Source: Janthinobacterium saanense
GTDB lineage: Bacteria > Pseudomonadota > Gammaproteobacteria > Burkholderiales > Burkholderiaceae_D
DNA length: 64,000 nt
NCBI RefSeq assembly: GCF_014200675.1
Contig: NZ_JACHCI010000011.1
Coordinates: 124,001-188,000, forward strand
Direction of reading: 5' to 3'
Below the pieces are notes generated by a model, which saw only the letters and a program-made list of their open reading frames with translations, was not told the DNA's origin and did not search any database. Made by a program: the position numbers and the translations under genes. Shown here one piece after another: positions 6,644 to 17,780 of the stretch (its first letter is position 1; each line of letters begins with the position of its first letter).

Positions 6644-9175
6644 CTACGATTCGCGCAAGGTTTGCAGCGGCGGGTGTTTCAGCACATTGCGCAGCCCCAG
6701 CCAGCCGCCGGCAATCGCGCACAGGGCGCCGGCCAGTAAACCAAAACCCCACACGCCAGGCGCGAAGCTCCAGGCGAACTTGAACTGGTAGGTTGCCAGC
6801 GCCCAGCCCATGGCCGCCGCGCCGGTAGCGGCCAGCAAGCCCGCCAGTGCGCCCACCAGTGAAAACTCGATCAGCTGCGCCTGTGCCAGCTGGCGCCGCG
6901 TGGCGCCCAGCGCGCGCAGCAGGCCCGCTTCGCGCGTACGCTCGTCCTGCGAACCCATCAGCGCGGCATACAGCACCAGCAAGCCTGAGGCCAAAGTAAA
7001 GGCAAACAGGAATTCGACGGCGGTGACCACCTGGTCCAGCACCGATTGTATCTGTTTCAATATGCCGCCCACGTCAACCACCGTCAGATTCGGGAAATCA
7101 CGCGACAGGGCGTTGCCCAGGTCCGCATGTTCAGGCGGCAAGTGGAAGGCCGTGATCCAGGTTTGCGGCGTATCGGCCATGGCGGCCGGGTTGATGATGA
7201 CAAAGAAATTGACCCGCATGGAACCCCATTCGAGCTTGCGCAAACTCGTAATGGCCGCCTCGACCGGCTGGCCCGCGATATCGAAACGCAGCTTGTCGCC
7301 CAGTTTCAATTTGAGGGTCTTGGCGATGCCCTCTTCCACCGACGCCTCAGCCGGCGCACCCGGCTTGTTGCTGAACCATTCACCGGCGACGATCTTGTTT
7401 TCACCCTGCATGGTCGCCATCGTCGACAAATTGAATTCGCGGTCGGCCAGGCCCTTGGCGCGGTCATCCTGATAGGTATCTTCGGTAATCGTCTTGTCGT
7501 TCACGGCCACCAGGCGGCCCCGTATCATCGGATACAAGGGTGCGTTGAGCACGCCCGCCTGCACCAGGCGCGCGGCGATCTGGTCTTTCTGTTCCGGCAA
7601 AATATTGATGATGAAACGGTTCGGTGCATCGGCTGGCGTGGCGTTGCGCCAGGATGCCATCAAATCGCCGCGCACGACCGTCAGCAGCAGCAAGGCCATC
7701 AGGCCCAGCGCCAGCGACACCACCTGGATCACGGTAGCGCCCGGACGGCGCTGCAAGGACGTCACGGCAAAGCGCCAGCCCTGGTGATTAAAAGCGCCGC
7801 GCAGGCTGCGCAAGGACTTGATGCCCAGCCAGCCCGCCAGGCCAAACAGGCCAAAACCCCCGAGGAAACCAGCCGCCGTCAGCAGCGCCAGTTTCACGTC
7901 GCCCGCTTGCCACAACAGCAGCACCACAAAGGCAGCGATACCGAGGCCATAGGTAGCCAGGGCCAGCGGCTGCGGCGCTTCCTGTTCGCGGCGGATGACG
8001 CGGTTATGGGGAACATTGCGCAACTGCAAAATCGGCGGCAAGGCAAAGCCCAGCAGCAACAGCATGCCGGTGGCCACGCCCTGCAGCGCAGGCAGGATGG
8101 AAACAGGCGGCAAGTCGTTCTGCACCAGCTTGCCGAGCAACTCCAGCAACACCATATGGCCGGCGTAACCCACTGCCACGCCCACCAGGCTGCCCGCCAG
8201 GCCCACCATCACAAATTCGATCACATACATGGCCGTGACCTGGTTTTGCGTCAGGCCCAGGCAGCGCAACATGGCGCAAGCGTCCAGATGGCGCAGCATG
8301 AAGCGGCGCGCCGCCATCGCCACGGCGACCGCCGCCAGCATGGCCGACAGCAAGCCGACCAGCGACAGGAAACGGTCGGCGCGGTCCAGGGTCGATTGCA
8401 TTTGCGGGCTGCCCGACTCCAGCGACTCTATCCGCACGCCCTTGATAGCCTGTTGCTTGATCTGCCCTTCCAGCCAAGTTTGATATGCCGCAATCTCGGC
8501 CGCCTTGTTTTGCGGCGCCGACAGCAGCAAGCGGTAAGACACGCGCGAACCATCCTGCACCAGCGCGGTGGCCGCCAGGTCGCCCAGCGGCAGCATCACG
8601 CGCGGAGCGAAGTTCAGGAACGAGGCGCCGCGGTCCGGTTCGGCGGCGATCAGTTGCGTGACGGTAAAGTTCTTGTCACCCAATTTCAAGGTATCGCCCA
8701 GCCTGGCGTTCAGGCTGGACAAAATACCTGCATCGACCCACACCGTGCCCGGCGCCGGCGCCCGGTTGGCGCTCTGGCCCACGGCGTCTGCCGCCTGCGC
8801 CACATCGGTGGTGATTTTCAGCTGGCCCCGTAAAGGGTAGCCGGGCGAGACTGCCTTGATCGAGGCCAGTTGCGACTGCGACTGTTCGCCCTCGCCCGCC
8901 TGCGCCATGCTGGGGAAGGTCACCGTATCGGCCAGGGTAAAGCCGCGCTTTTGCGCTTCGGCACGCCAGGCCGCATTTACGGGCTGGTCGGCGCTGATCA
9001 CCAGGTCCGCTCCCAGCAACTGGTGCGCATCGCGGTTCAGGCCCGAACGCAGGCGGTCGACAAAGAAGCCGACCGCCGACAGGGCCGCCACGGCAACGAT
9101 CAGTGCGACGAGCAGGAAACGCAATTGGCCGGCGCGCCAGTCGCGCGCCGTCATTTTGAGGGAGAGACGGAACAT
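6644..9175 (-). CDS. FtsX-type ABC transporter permease (YbbP-like)
   Basis: Large membrane protein of 843 residues with the layout of YbbP-type permeases: an N-terminal helix (about 20-42), a periplasmic MacB-like domain, three helices with FtsX signature at about 265-400, further helices, a second periplasmic domain and a final FtsX unit at about 720-830. Such proteins pair with a LolD-like ATPase and are tied to envelope lipid or lipoprotein handling. No ATPase gene adjoins it. Fifteen bases upstream on the same strand is adenine deaminase, which suggests a shared transcript without shared function. The substrate is unknown. Confidence 0.88.
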   Translation of the reverse strand: MFRLSLKMTARDWRAGQLRFLLVALIVAVAALSAVGFFVDRLRSGLNRDAHQLLGADLVISADQPVNAAWRAEAQKRGFTLADTVTFPSMAQAGEGEQSQSQLASIKAVSPGYPLRGQLKITTDVAQAADAVGQSANRAPAPGTVWVDAGILSSLNARLGDTLKLGDKNFTVTQLIAAEPDRGASFLNFAPRVMLPLGDLAATALVQDGSRVSYRLLLSAPQNKAAEIAAYQTWLEGQIKQQAIKGVRIESLESGSPQMQSTLDRADRFLSLVGLLSAMLAAVAVAMAARRFMLRHLDACAMLRCLGLTQNQVTAMYVIEFVMVGLAGSLVGVAVGYAGHMVLLELLGKLVQNDLPPVSILPALQGVATGMLLLLGFALPPILQLRNVPHNRVIRREQEAPQPLALATYGLGIAAFVVLLLWQAGDVKLALLTAAGFLGGFGLFGLAGWLGIKSLRSLRGAFNHQGWRFAVTSLQRRPGATVIQVVSLALGLMALLLLTVVRGDLMASWRNATPADAPNRFIINILPEQKDQIAARLVQAGVLNAPLYPMIRGRLVAVNDKTITEDTYQDDRAKGLADREFNLSTMATMQGENKIVAGEWFSNKPGAPAEASVEEGIAKTLKLKLGDKLRFDIAGQPVEAAITSLRKLEWGSMRVNFFVIINPAAMADTPQTWITAFHLPPEHADLGNALSRDFPNLTVVDVGGILKQIQSVLDQVVTAVEFLFAFTLASGLLVLYAALMGSQDERTREAGLLRALGATRRQLAQAQLIEFSLVGALAGLLAATGAAAMGWALATYQFKFAWSFAPGVWGFGLLAGALCAIAGGWLGLRNVLKHPPLQTLRES

Positions 9176-9190
9176 GGGCGAGGTCTTCAG

Positions 9191-10728
<1,538 letters not shown>

Positions 10729-12651
10729 ATGACCATTTTTGACAACTACGCAGCACGTTACGAGCGCACCCGGGAAGAGGAAATGTCGCTCACCGAATAT
10801 CTGGCCTTATGCAAGAAGGACAAGCTGACCTATGCCAGCGCACCCGAACGCATGCTGGCCGCCATCGGCGAACCACAGCTGGTCGACACGCGCAACGACA
10901 CGCGCCTGTCGCGCATCTTCGCCAACAAGGTGATCAAGATCTACCCCGCCTTCCGCGATTTTTACGGCACCGAGGAAGTGATCGAGCAAGTGGTCTCGTA
11001 TTTCCGCCACGCCGCGCAAGGCCTGGAAGAGCGCAAGCAAATCCTGTATCTGCTCGGGCCGGTTGGCGGCGGCAAATCGTCGATTGCAGAAAAACTCAAG
11101 TCGCTGATGGAGCATGTGCCCTTCTATTGCCTGAAAGGCTCGCCCGTCAACGAGTCGCCGCTGGGCCTGTTCAACGAAGAAGAAGACGGCACCATCCTGG
11201 AAGAAGACTACGGCATCCCGCGCCGCTATCTGCGCAACATCCCCAGCCCCTGGGCCGTGAAACGCCTGCATGAATTCAATGGCGACATCAACCAGTTCCG
11301 CGTCGTCAAGCGCTACCCGTCCGTGCTGAAACAGATCGCCATCTCGAAAACGGAACCGGGCGATGAAAACAACCAGGATATTTCCTCGCTGGTCGGCAAG
11401 GTCGATATCCGCAAGCTCGAAGACTACGCCCAGGACGATCCGGACGCCTACAGCTATTCGGGTGGCCTGTGCCTGGCCAACCAGGGTTTGATGGAATTCG
11501 TGGAAATGTTCAAGGCCCCGATCAAGGTCTTGCACCCTTTGCTGACGGCCACCCAGGAAGGCAATTACAAGGGCACCGAAGGTTTCGGCGCGATTCCCTT
11601 CGACGGCATCATCCTGGCCCACTCGAATGAATCGGAATGGAAGACCTTTAAAAACAACCGCAACAATGAAGCTTTCCTCGACCGCATCTATATAGTCAAA
11701 GTGCCGTACTGCCTGCGCGTGTCCGATGAAATCAAGATCTACGACAAGCTGGTGGCCAATTCTTCGCTGTTCAAGGCACCCTGCGCGCCCGGCACCCTGC
11801 GCATGATGGCGCAGTTCGCCATCCTGTCGCGCCTGAAAGACACCGAGAATTCCAGCATCTTTTCCAAAATGCTGGTCTACGATGGCGAAAACCTGAAAGA
11901 CACGGACCCGAAAGCCAAGTCCATGCATGAATACGTGGATTACGCGGGCGTGGACGAAGGCATGAATGGCTTGTCGACCCGCTTTGCCTTCAAGATATTG
12001 TCCAAGGTCTTCAACTTCGACAACACGGAAGTAGCCGCCAATCCGGTGCACCTCTTATATGTACTGGAGCAGCAGGTCGAACGCGAACAATTCCCGCCAG
12101 AACTGGAGCAGCGCTACTTCTCCTATATTAAAGAGCACCTGGCGCAGCGCTACGTGGAATTCATCGGCAAGGAAATCCAGACCGCCTACCTGGAAAGCTA
12201 TTCCGAATACGGGCAAAACATCTTTGACCGCTATGTCACGTTTGCCGACTTCTGGATACAGGACCAGGAATACCGCGATCCGGACACGGGCGAAAGTTTC
12301 GACCGCGAATCGCTGAACAACGAGCTGGAAAAGATCGAGAAGCCGGCCGGCATTTCGAATCCGAAAGACTTCCGCAATGAAATCGTCAACTTCGGTTTGC
12401 GTGCGCGGGCGTCCAACGGCGGCAAGAATCCAGCCTGGACCAGTTACGAGAAGTTCCGCACCGTGATCGAGAAAAAAATGTTCTCGAATACGGAGGAATT
12501 GCTGCCCGTGATTTCCTTCAATGCCAAGGCCAGCGCCGACGATGCCAACAAGCACGCCGACTTCGTGGCCCGCATGGTGGAAAAAGGCTATACGGCCAAG
12601 CAGGTACGCCTGTTATGCGAATGGTATTTGCGGGTACGCAAGTCGTCATAA
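10729..12651 (+). CDS. prkA: PrkA family serine protein kinase (YeaG-like)
   Basis: Cytoplasmic AAA-type protein of 640 residues, known as PrkA in Bacillus and YeaG in E. coli, where it acts in starvation and stationary-phase adaptation. The N-terminal two thirds form the AAA module with Walker A GPVGGGKSS at residues 110-118; the C-terminal part is the PrkA domain with weak similarity to cAMP-dependent kinases. The ATG chosen follows AAAGGA with eight bases between; an upstream in-frame start lacks a Shine-Dalgarno sequence. Length fits the family. It is the first gene of a prkA-yeaH-spoVR cluster. Confidence 0.95.
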   Translation: MTIFDNYAARYERTREEEMSLTEYLALCKKDKLTYASAPERMLAAIGEPQLVDTRNDTRLSRIFANKVIKIYPAFRDFYGTEEVIEQVVSYFRHAAQGLEERKQILYLLGPVGGGKSSIAEKLKSLMEHVPFYCLKGSPVNESPLGLFNEEEDGTILEEDYGIPRRYLRNIPSPWAVKRLHEFNGDINQFRVVKRYPSVLKQIAISKTEPGDENNQDISSLVGKVDIRKLEDYAQDDPDAYSYSGGLCLANQGLMEFVEMFKAPIKVLHPLLTATQEGNYKGTEGFGAIPFDGIILAHSNESEWKTFKNNRNNEAFLDRIYIVKVPYCLRVSDEIKIYDKLVANSSLFKAPCAPGTLRMMAQFAILSRLKDTENSSIFSKMLVYDGENLKDTDPKAKSMHEYVDYAGVDEGMNGLSTRFAFKILSKVFNFDNTEVAANPVHLLYVLEQQVEREQFPPELEQRYFSYIKEHLAQRYVEFIGKEIQTAYLESYSEYGQNIFDRYVTFADFWIQDQEYRDPDTGESFDRESLNNELEKIEKPAGISNPKDFRNEIVNFGLRARASNGGKNPAWTSYEKFRTVIEKKMFSNTEELLPVISFNAKASADDANKHADFVARMVEKGYTAKQVRLLCEWYLRVRKSS

Positions 12652-12711
12652 GGCAGCGGGCGCGGCCCTGCATGGCGGGGCCGCGCAAGACCCAAGCTAA
12701 GGAGGCACCCT

Positions 12712-13980
12712 TTGACTTACCTCATCGACAGGCGCTTGCAGAGCAAGAACAAGTCCGCCGTCAACCGCGAGCGCTTCTTGCGGCGTTACAAAGGCCAGAT
12801 CAAGGATGCCGTGGGGCGCGCCATCAAGGGGCGCTCGATCACGGACGTTGAAAATGGCGAAAAGGTCAGCATCCCCGTCAAGGACGTGGGCGAACCCGCA
12901 TTTGGCCATGCGCATGGCGGCGTGTGGGAAGTCGTCAATCCCGGCAACAAGGAATACCTGAAGGGCGACCAGATCGCGCGCCCCAAAGGCGGTGGCGGTA
13001 GCGGGCGCGGCAAGGCCGGCAATAGCGATGAAACGTCGGAAGACGATTTCATCTTCGAGCTGTCGCGCGAAGAATTCATGAATTACTTCTTTGAAGACCT
13101 GGAATTGCCGCACATGGTGAAAACCCAGTTGACGGCCACCACGGAATTCAAGAACCAGCGCGCCGGCTACAATATGTCGGGCACGCCGTCCAACATCCAT
13201 GTGCTGCGCTCCCTGCGCGGCGCGCTGGGCCGGCGCATCGCCGTGGGCGGCGGCGCCCGCAAGCAACTGGCGCAGGCCGAAGAAGACCTGGCCACTTTGC
13301 TGCACGAGGGCGCGCCGGAAAACGATCCGCTGGTGGCCGAACTGCGCCGCCAGATTCATCATTTGCACACGCGCTTGCTGGCGATCCCCTTCATCGACCC
13401 GTTCGACTTGCGCTACAGCAACCGCATCAAGGTGCCCAAGCCCATGACGCAGGCCGTGATGTTTTGCATCATGGATGTCTCGGGCTCGATGGATGAGTCG
13501 CGCAAGGATACGGCCAAGCGCTTTTTCATCTTGCTGTATCTATTCCTCAAGCGCGTCTACGACAAGATCGAAGTGGTCTTCATCCGCCACCATACGGCCG
13601 CCTCGGAAGTCAACGAGCATGATTTCTTCAATTCGCGCGAGTCGGGCGGCACGGTGGTGTCGTCGGCGCTCAATTTGCTCAACACCATAATAGATGAGCG
13701 TTATGGCGCCGGGCAATGGAACAGCTATGTGGCGCAAGCGTCGGACGGCGATAACTGGGATAACGATTCCCTGTTGTGCCGGCAATTGCTGATCAACACC
13801 ATCATGCCCAAGGTGCAGTATTACACCTACGTCGAGATCACCGACGGCCCGCAGCAAAACCTGTGGGAGCAATATGCGGGCGTGCTCGAGCATCACGCCC
13901 ATTTCGCCATGCAAAAGATCGTCACGCCGGCCGATATCTATCCGGTCTTCCGCGAACTGTTCAAAAAACAGGTGAAATGA
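12712..13980 (+). CDS. yeaH: DUF444 family protein YeaH/YhbH
   Basis: Protein of 422 residues of the YeaH/YhbH family, a partner of PrkA/YeaG in E. coli nitrogen-starvation survival. It starts at a TTG six bases after a perfect GGAGG (12701-12705). The N-terminal half is basic and Gly-rich near residues 88-102. The C-terminal half is a von Willebrand A-like fold with the metal site motif MDVSGSMDES (Asp255, Ser257, Ser259), and later EITDGPQQN. Its stop overlaps the double ATG of spoVR, so translation of the two is probably coupled. Confidence 0.94.
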   Translation: MTYLIDRRLQSKNKSAVNRERFLRRYKGQIKDAVGRAIKGRSITDVENGEKVSIPVKDVGEPAFGHAHGGVWEVVNPGNKEYLKGDQIARPKGGGGSGRGKAGNSDETSEDDFIFELSREEFMNYFFEDLELPHMVKTQLTATTEFKNQRAGYNMSGTPSNIHVLRSLRGALGRRIAVGGGARKQLAQAEEDLATLLHEGAPENDPLVAELRRQIHHLHTRLLAIPFIDPFDLRYSNRIKVPKPMTQAVMFCIMDVSGSMDESRKDTAKRFFILLYLFLKRVYDKIEVVFIRHHTAASEVNEHDFFNSRESGGTVVSSALNLLNTIIDERYGAGQWNSYVAQASDGDNWDNDSLLCRQLLINTIMPKVQYYTYVEITDGPQQNLWEQYAGVLEHHAHFAMQKIVTPADIYPVFRELFKKQVK

Positions 13981-15581
13981 TGAGTGCAGCCTTTGACCGC
14001 GCCAGCAATACCCCGGGCGAGCCCTTCGTGCGCCTGCGCCATGCCAACGCCCTGCCCGAGCAATCGGAATGGACTTTCGAGCTGATCGAGCAGATTCACG
14101 AAGAAATCCGCCGGGTCGCCCAGCAGTTCGGCCTGGACACCTATCCGAACCAGCTGGAAATCATTACGGCCGAGCAGATGATGGATGCCTACACCTCGGT
14201 CGGCATGCCCGTCTCGTACAACCATTGGTCTTTCGGCAAGCATTTTCTCTCTACCGAGAAAAGCTACAAGCGGGGACAGATGGGCCTGGCGTATGAAATC
14301 GTCATCAACTCCAACCCGTGCATCGCCTATTTAATGGAGGAAAACAGCCTGACCATGCAATCGCTGGTGATCGCGCATGCGGCGTACGGGCATAACTCCT
14401 TCTTCAAGGGCAATTATCTGTTCCGCGCCTGGACCGATGCGGACGCCATCATCGATTACATGGTGTTTGCCAAGAACTACATCAGCGAATGCGAACAGCG
14501 CCACAGCGTGGAAGCGGTGGAATTGCTGCTGGACTCTTGCCATGCAATCCAGAACTATGGCGTGGACCGCTACAAGCGGCCGGCCAAGCTGTCGATGGCC
14601 AAGGAGTACGCGCGCCAGAAAGAGCGCGAGGAATACGTGCAATCACAGATCAACCAGCTGTGGCGCACCTTGCCGCGCCGCGAGGAAGACGATGACGAGG
14701 ATGATCAGCGCAAGGCGGTGCCCCGCTTTCCGCCCGAGCCCGAGGAAAACCTGCTGTACTTCATTGAAAAATACGCACCGCTGCTGGAACCGTGGGAACG
14801 CGAAATGGTCCGCATCGTGCGCAAGATATCCCAGTATTTCTATCCGCAGCGGCAAACCCAGGTCATGAACGAAGGCTGGGCCACGTTCTGGCACTACACC
14901 ATCTTGAACCAGCTGTACGACGAAGGCGTGGTGGGCGATGGCTTCATGATGGAATTCCTGAAGAGCCATACCAACGTGGTCTACCAGCCGCCCATCGACA
15001 GTCCTTATTACAGCGGCATCAATCCCTACGCGCTGGGGTTTGCCATGATGAGCGATATCCGCCGCATCTGCGAACACCCCACCGACGAAGACAGGGCCTG
15101 GTTTCCCGAACTGGCCGGCAGCGACTGGCGCAAGAGCCTGGACTTTGCCATGCGTAACTTCAAGGATGAAAGTTTTATCGCCCAGTATTTGTCACCCCGG
15201 CTGATACGCGAATTTCACTTCTTTGCCGTGCTCGATGATGACAAGAATGAAAAACTGGCCATTTCCGCCATCCATGACGATGCTGGCTACCGTTATGTAC
15301 GCCAGCAACTGGCCGAGCAATACAACCTGGGCAACCGCGAACCTAATATACAAGTGTGGTCCGTCAATACGCGCGATGACCGGGCATTAACACTGCGCCA
15401 CACGCAATTCCAACGCCGTCCCCTGAATCAGCAGGCAAACGAAGTGCTCAAGCACGTGGCCCGGCTGTGGGGTTTTGATGTACACCTCGATACGGTCGAT
15501 CCGCAGGGTACGGTCACGGCCACATTGAACTGCCGGCGCGAGAAACGCAACCGGCGCGACGACCCCGCCGTGCGTGTCTGA
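13980..15581 (+). CDS. spoVR: SpoVR family protein (YcgB-like)
   Basis: SpoVR-like protein of 533 residues, homologous to E. coli YcgB and to B. subtilis SpoVR, which is needed for spore cortex; in non-sporulating bacteria it goes with PrkA and YeaH in the stress response. Family motifs include VSYNHWSFGKHF, YEIVINSNPCIAYLMEEN, VIAHAAYGHNSFFKGN and MNEGWATFWHY. An acidic run (EEDDDEDDQ) sits near residue 240. Two ATG codons, 13977 and 13980, overlap the yeaH stop; the second has better spacing from AGGTGA. The frame continues far upstream inside yeaH without family features. Confidence 0.94.
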   Translation: MSAAFDRASNTPGEPFVRLRHANALPEQSEWTFELIEQIHEEIRRVAQQFGLDTYPNQLEIITAEQMMDAYTSVGMPVSYNHWSFGKHFLSTEKSYKRGQMGLAYEIVINSNPCIAYLMEENSLTMQSLVIAHAAYGHNSFFKGNYLFRAWTDADAIIDYMVFAKNYISECEQRHSVEAVELLLDSCHAIQNYGVDRYKRPAKLSMAKEYARQKEREEYVQSQINQLWRTLPRREEDDDEDDQRKAVPRFPPEPEENLLYFIEKYAPLLEPWEREMVRIVRKISQYFYPQRQTQVMNEGWATFWHYTILNQLYDEGVVGDGFMMEFLKSHTNVVYQPPIDSPYYSGINPYALGFAMMSDIRRICEHPTDEDRAWFPELAGSDWRKSLDFAMRNFKDESFIAQYLSPRLIREFHFFAVLDDDKNEKLAISAIHDDAGYRYVRQQLAEQYNLGNREPNIQVWSVNTRDDRALTLRHTQFQRRPLNQQANEVLKHVARLWGFDVHLDTVDPQGTVTATLNCRREKRNRRDDPAVRV

Positions 15582-15654
15582 TCGTGGTGCAAACCGGTTT
15601 GTTTTCTTATATGCATGCCTATTGAATAAGTACATAAGAAATAAATATGGCCTG

Positions 15655-15690
15655 GCGGCTGCGCGGACCTCCGATCAGCCGCTTTTTTTT
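15655..15690 (+). terminator. Rho-independent terminator after spoVR
   Basis: GCGGCT (15655-15660) pairs with AGCCGC (15677-15682), with an inner CGGA/TCCG match, followed by eight or nine T. It ends the prkA-yeaH-spoVR transcript, about 75 bases after the stop. Confidence 0.7.
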
Positions 15691-16117
15691 GCCCGCCGAG
15701 CCCGCTAATCGCACCCATTTGGTGCAGTGCAAACCTTAAGTGGTCTGGTTCCGTAGAAAAATGTTATCAAAAAGAAAGAATTCTATCCAAATTTAACAGT
15801 TTCCATATTGGATATGGCGAAATATAATTCCGCAATATCGACGCATCGGAGAACTTCTCAGTGTTAGTCAAGCGAGGCTGTAAAAAACCGATAAGACCGC
15901 CTTTTTTTATGTCCGAAAGCGTGCAAAGATGGCATAAGCAAGTACGTTTTCAGGGCACAAAAGCGTCAAAAATTTAACCGGTTTTAGGCGTTAAAAATCT
16001 GTGTAAAATAAAGAATTCGTATGTATAATTCGGCGACGTCCCGGATACGGCTGGAGCTTTGTGTCGTCATTTTGGGGTTCAGTTGCAAGACAGAGATGGT
16101 ATTTGGAGAAAGCAGGC
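15691..16117 (+). promoter_or_regulatory. AT-rich leader and promoter region of the tonB cluster
   Basis: This 427-base gap has no gene. It holds an inverted repeat CCATAT-TGG-ATATGG (15803-15817) next to TATAAT at 15823-15828, and a second TATAAT at 16024-16029, about 90 bases before tonB; neither has a good -35 hexamer. No match to a Fur box was seen. tonB itself is preceded by GGAGA at 16105-16109. Confidence 0.35.
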
Positions 16118-16774
16118 ATGAATTTTTCGAACGAGAAAAGTCCCAAGAACTACACAGGCATCACTATCGTTGTCCTGCTGCACGTTCTCGCGGCTTACGG
16201 GATCGCGACGGGGTTGGGCAAGCGGTTGGTCACTAAAATGATGGAACCGGTTGAAACCAAGATTATCGAGGAAGTCAAACCGCCTCCTCCGCAGGATCTT
16301 CCACCGCCACCACCGCCGCCAGAAATGAAAGCGCCACCGCCGCCATTCATTCCGCCAGTCGAGGTGAACGTACAGCAGCCGCCACCACAACAGAACGTGA
16401 TTGCGAACGCTACTACCGTGAAGCCAGCCACCAATGTATTGGCACCGCCAGCACCGCCTGCACCGCCAGCGCCAACTCCTGGACCAGCCAAATCGGTACG
16501 TACACCGGCCGTGGTTGACTTCAGCGTCTGCGATAAACCGCAGTATCCGAAGTCGTCGCAGCGCAATGAGGAAACCGGTGTGGTGACACTGTCGTTCCTG
16601 ATCGGTGTGGATGGCAAAGTGGCAGATTCTAAAGTCGTGAAATCGAGCGGCTTCAGAGATTTGGATCGTGCAGCAGTACAAGGTATCAGCCGCTGCACAT
16701 TCAAACCGGCAACAGTCGACGGCAAGCCGGAACAAGGCTGGCAGCAAATGCAATACGTTTGGTCGCTGGATTAA
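16118..16774 (+). CDS. tonB: Energy transducer TonB
   Basis: TonB of 218 residues: a short cytoplasmic N-terminus, one membrane anchor at about residues 12-32 (TGITIVVLLHVLAAYGIATG), a Pro-rich periplasmic spacer from about 45 to 135 with long Pro runs, and the C-terminal TonB fold (SFLIGVDGKVADSKVVKSSG, ending QYVWSLD). The start chosen follows GGAGA with eight bases between and places the anchor at the N-terminus; an upstream frame extension lacks a ribosome binding site. With ExbB and ExbD it couples the proton gradient to outer-membrane receptors. It heads the cluster tonB-exbB-exbD1-exbD2. Confidence 0.95.
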   Translation: MNFSNEKSPKNYTGITIVVLLHVLAAYGIATGLGKRLVTKMMEPVETKIIEEVKPPPPQDLPPPPPPPEMKAPPPPFIPPVEVNVQQPPPQQNVIANATTVKPATNVLAPPAPPAPPAPTPGPAKSVRTPAVVDFSVCDKPQYPKSSQRNEETGVVTLSFLIGVDGKVADSKVVKSSGFRDLDRAAVQGISRCTFKPATVDGKPEQGWQQMQYVWSLD

Positions 16775-16860
16775 AACCCGAGACAGTTATCCCCTGTCTC
16801 ACACTGTGATTTCGTTGTCATTACGTTCAGCGATCTGTTATTTTTAATTTTGGAGGAAGC

Positions 16861-17775
16861 ATGTTTAAGAATACCCGTTTGTCCGCATTTTTTGCCGCGG
16901 TTCTGTTGTCCGTCACCGCTACGACCGCTCTGGTAGCAGCACCAGCATTCGCTGACGCGCCAGCATCGGCAGCAGCTTCGGCTCCAGCGGCAGACGCTGC
17001 AGCAGCACCAGCAGCGCCAGCGGCTGACGCAGCAGCACCAGCAGCCGACGCAGCAGCTCCAGCCAAAACCGAAGAAGTCCACAACCCGTTCGGCCTGTCG
17101 GCAGTGTGGGACGGCGGCTTCGTTCCACGTGCTACCCTGATCATCCTGGCCATCATGTCGATCGGCAGCTGGTACATCATCATCACCAAACTGCTGGATC
17201 AAATGAAGATCTTCAAGCAAGCGAAAGAAACCGCTGCCAAATTCTGGAAAGCACCTTCGATCGCTGCTGGTTCGGCAACCCTGGCTGAAGGCTCGCCATT
17301 CCGCTTCATCGCTGAATCGGGTACCAAGGCAACGGCTCACCATGACGGCGCCCTGCTGGAACAAATCGACCTGTCGACCTGGGTGACGATGTCGATCCAG
17401 CGCGCTTCGGACAAAGTTCAATCGCGTCTGCAAGATGGCTTGTCGTTCCTGGCAACCGTAGGTTCGACCGCACCGTTTATCGGTCTGTTCGGTACCGTTT
17501 GGGGTATTTACGGCGCGCTGACCAACATCGGCATGACCGGTAACGCATCGATCGACAAAGTTGCAGGTCCAGTTGGTGAAGCACTGATCATGACCGCTTT
17601 CGGTCTGCTGGTCGCTGTTCCTGCCGTTCTGGGTTACAACTGGTTGGTTCGTCGTAACAAAACCGCAATGGAAGATGTACGCTCGTTCAGCGCCGACGTT
17701 CACTCGGTACTGATCTCCGGCGCAATGTCGACCAGCGAAGCTGGCCGCGCAGCCGGCGCTAAAAAGATCGGGTAA
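16861..17775 (+). CDS. exbB: ExbB/TolQ-type proton channel with secreted Ala-rich N-terminal extension
   Basis: MotA/TolQ/ExbB proton channel protein of 304 residues. It begins with a signal-peptide-like segment (residues 1-31, ending PAFADA), then an Ala/Pro/Asp low-complexity stretch of PAADAA-like repeats to about residue 73. The conserved part has membrane segments near 90-115, 195-220 and 240-260, including GLFGTVWGIYGAL and the GEALIMTAFGLLVAVPAV motif. Classical E. coli ExbB lacks the extension; long forms of this kind are known in other Proteobacteria. GGAGG lies just upstream. It is five bases from exbD1. Confidence 0.93.
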   Translation: MFKNTRLSAFFAAVLLSVTATTALVAAPAFADAPASAAASAPAADAAAAPAAPAADAAAPAADAAAPAKTEEVHNPFGLSAVWDGGFVPRATLIILAIMSIGSWYIIITKLLDQMKIFKQAKETAAKFWKAPSIAAGSATLAEGSPFRFIAESGTKATAHHDGALLEQIDLSTWVTMSIQRASDKVQSRLQDGLSFLATVGSTAPFIGLFGTVWGIYGALTNIGMTGNASIDKVAGPVGEALIMTAFGLLVAVPAVLGYNWLVRRNKTAMEDVRSFSADVHSVLISGAMSTSEAGRAAGAKKIG

Positions 17776-17780
17776 GAATC

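Noticed and set aside
7046..8833. A 595-codon plus-strand frame opposite the FtsX-type permease
   Set aside because: Gln/His/Arg-rich shadow of a clear membrane protein gene.
16961..17070. Repeated Ala/Pro/Asp triplets in exbB considered as a tandem-repeat array or CRISPR-like repeat
   Set aside because: The repeats are in-frame codons of a low-complexity protein arm, too short and contiguous for spacers.
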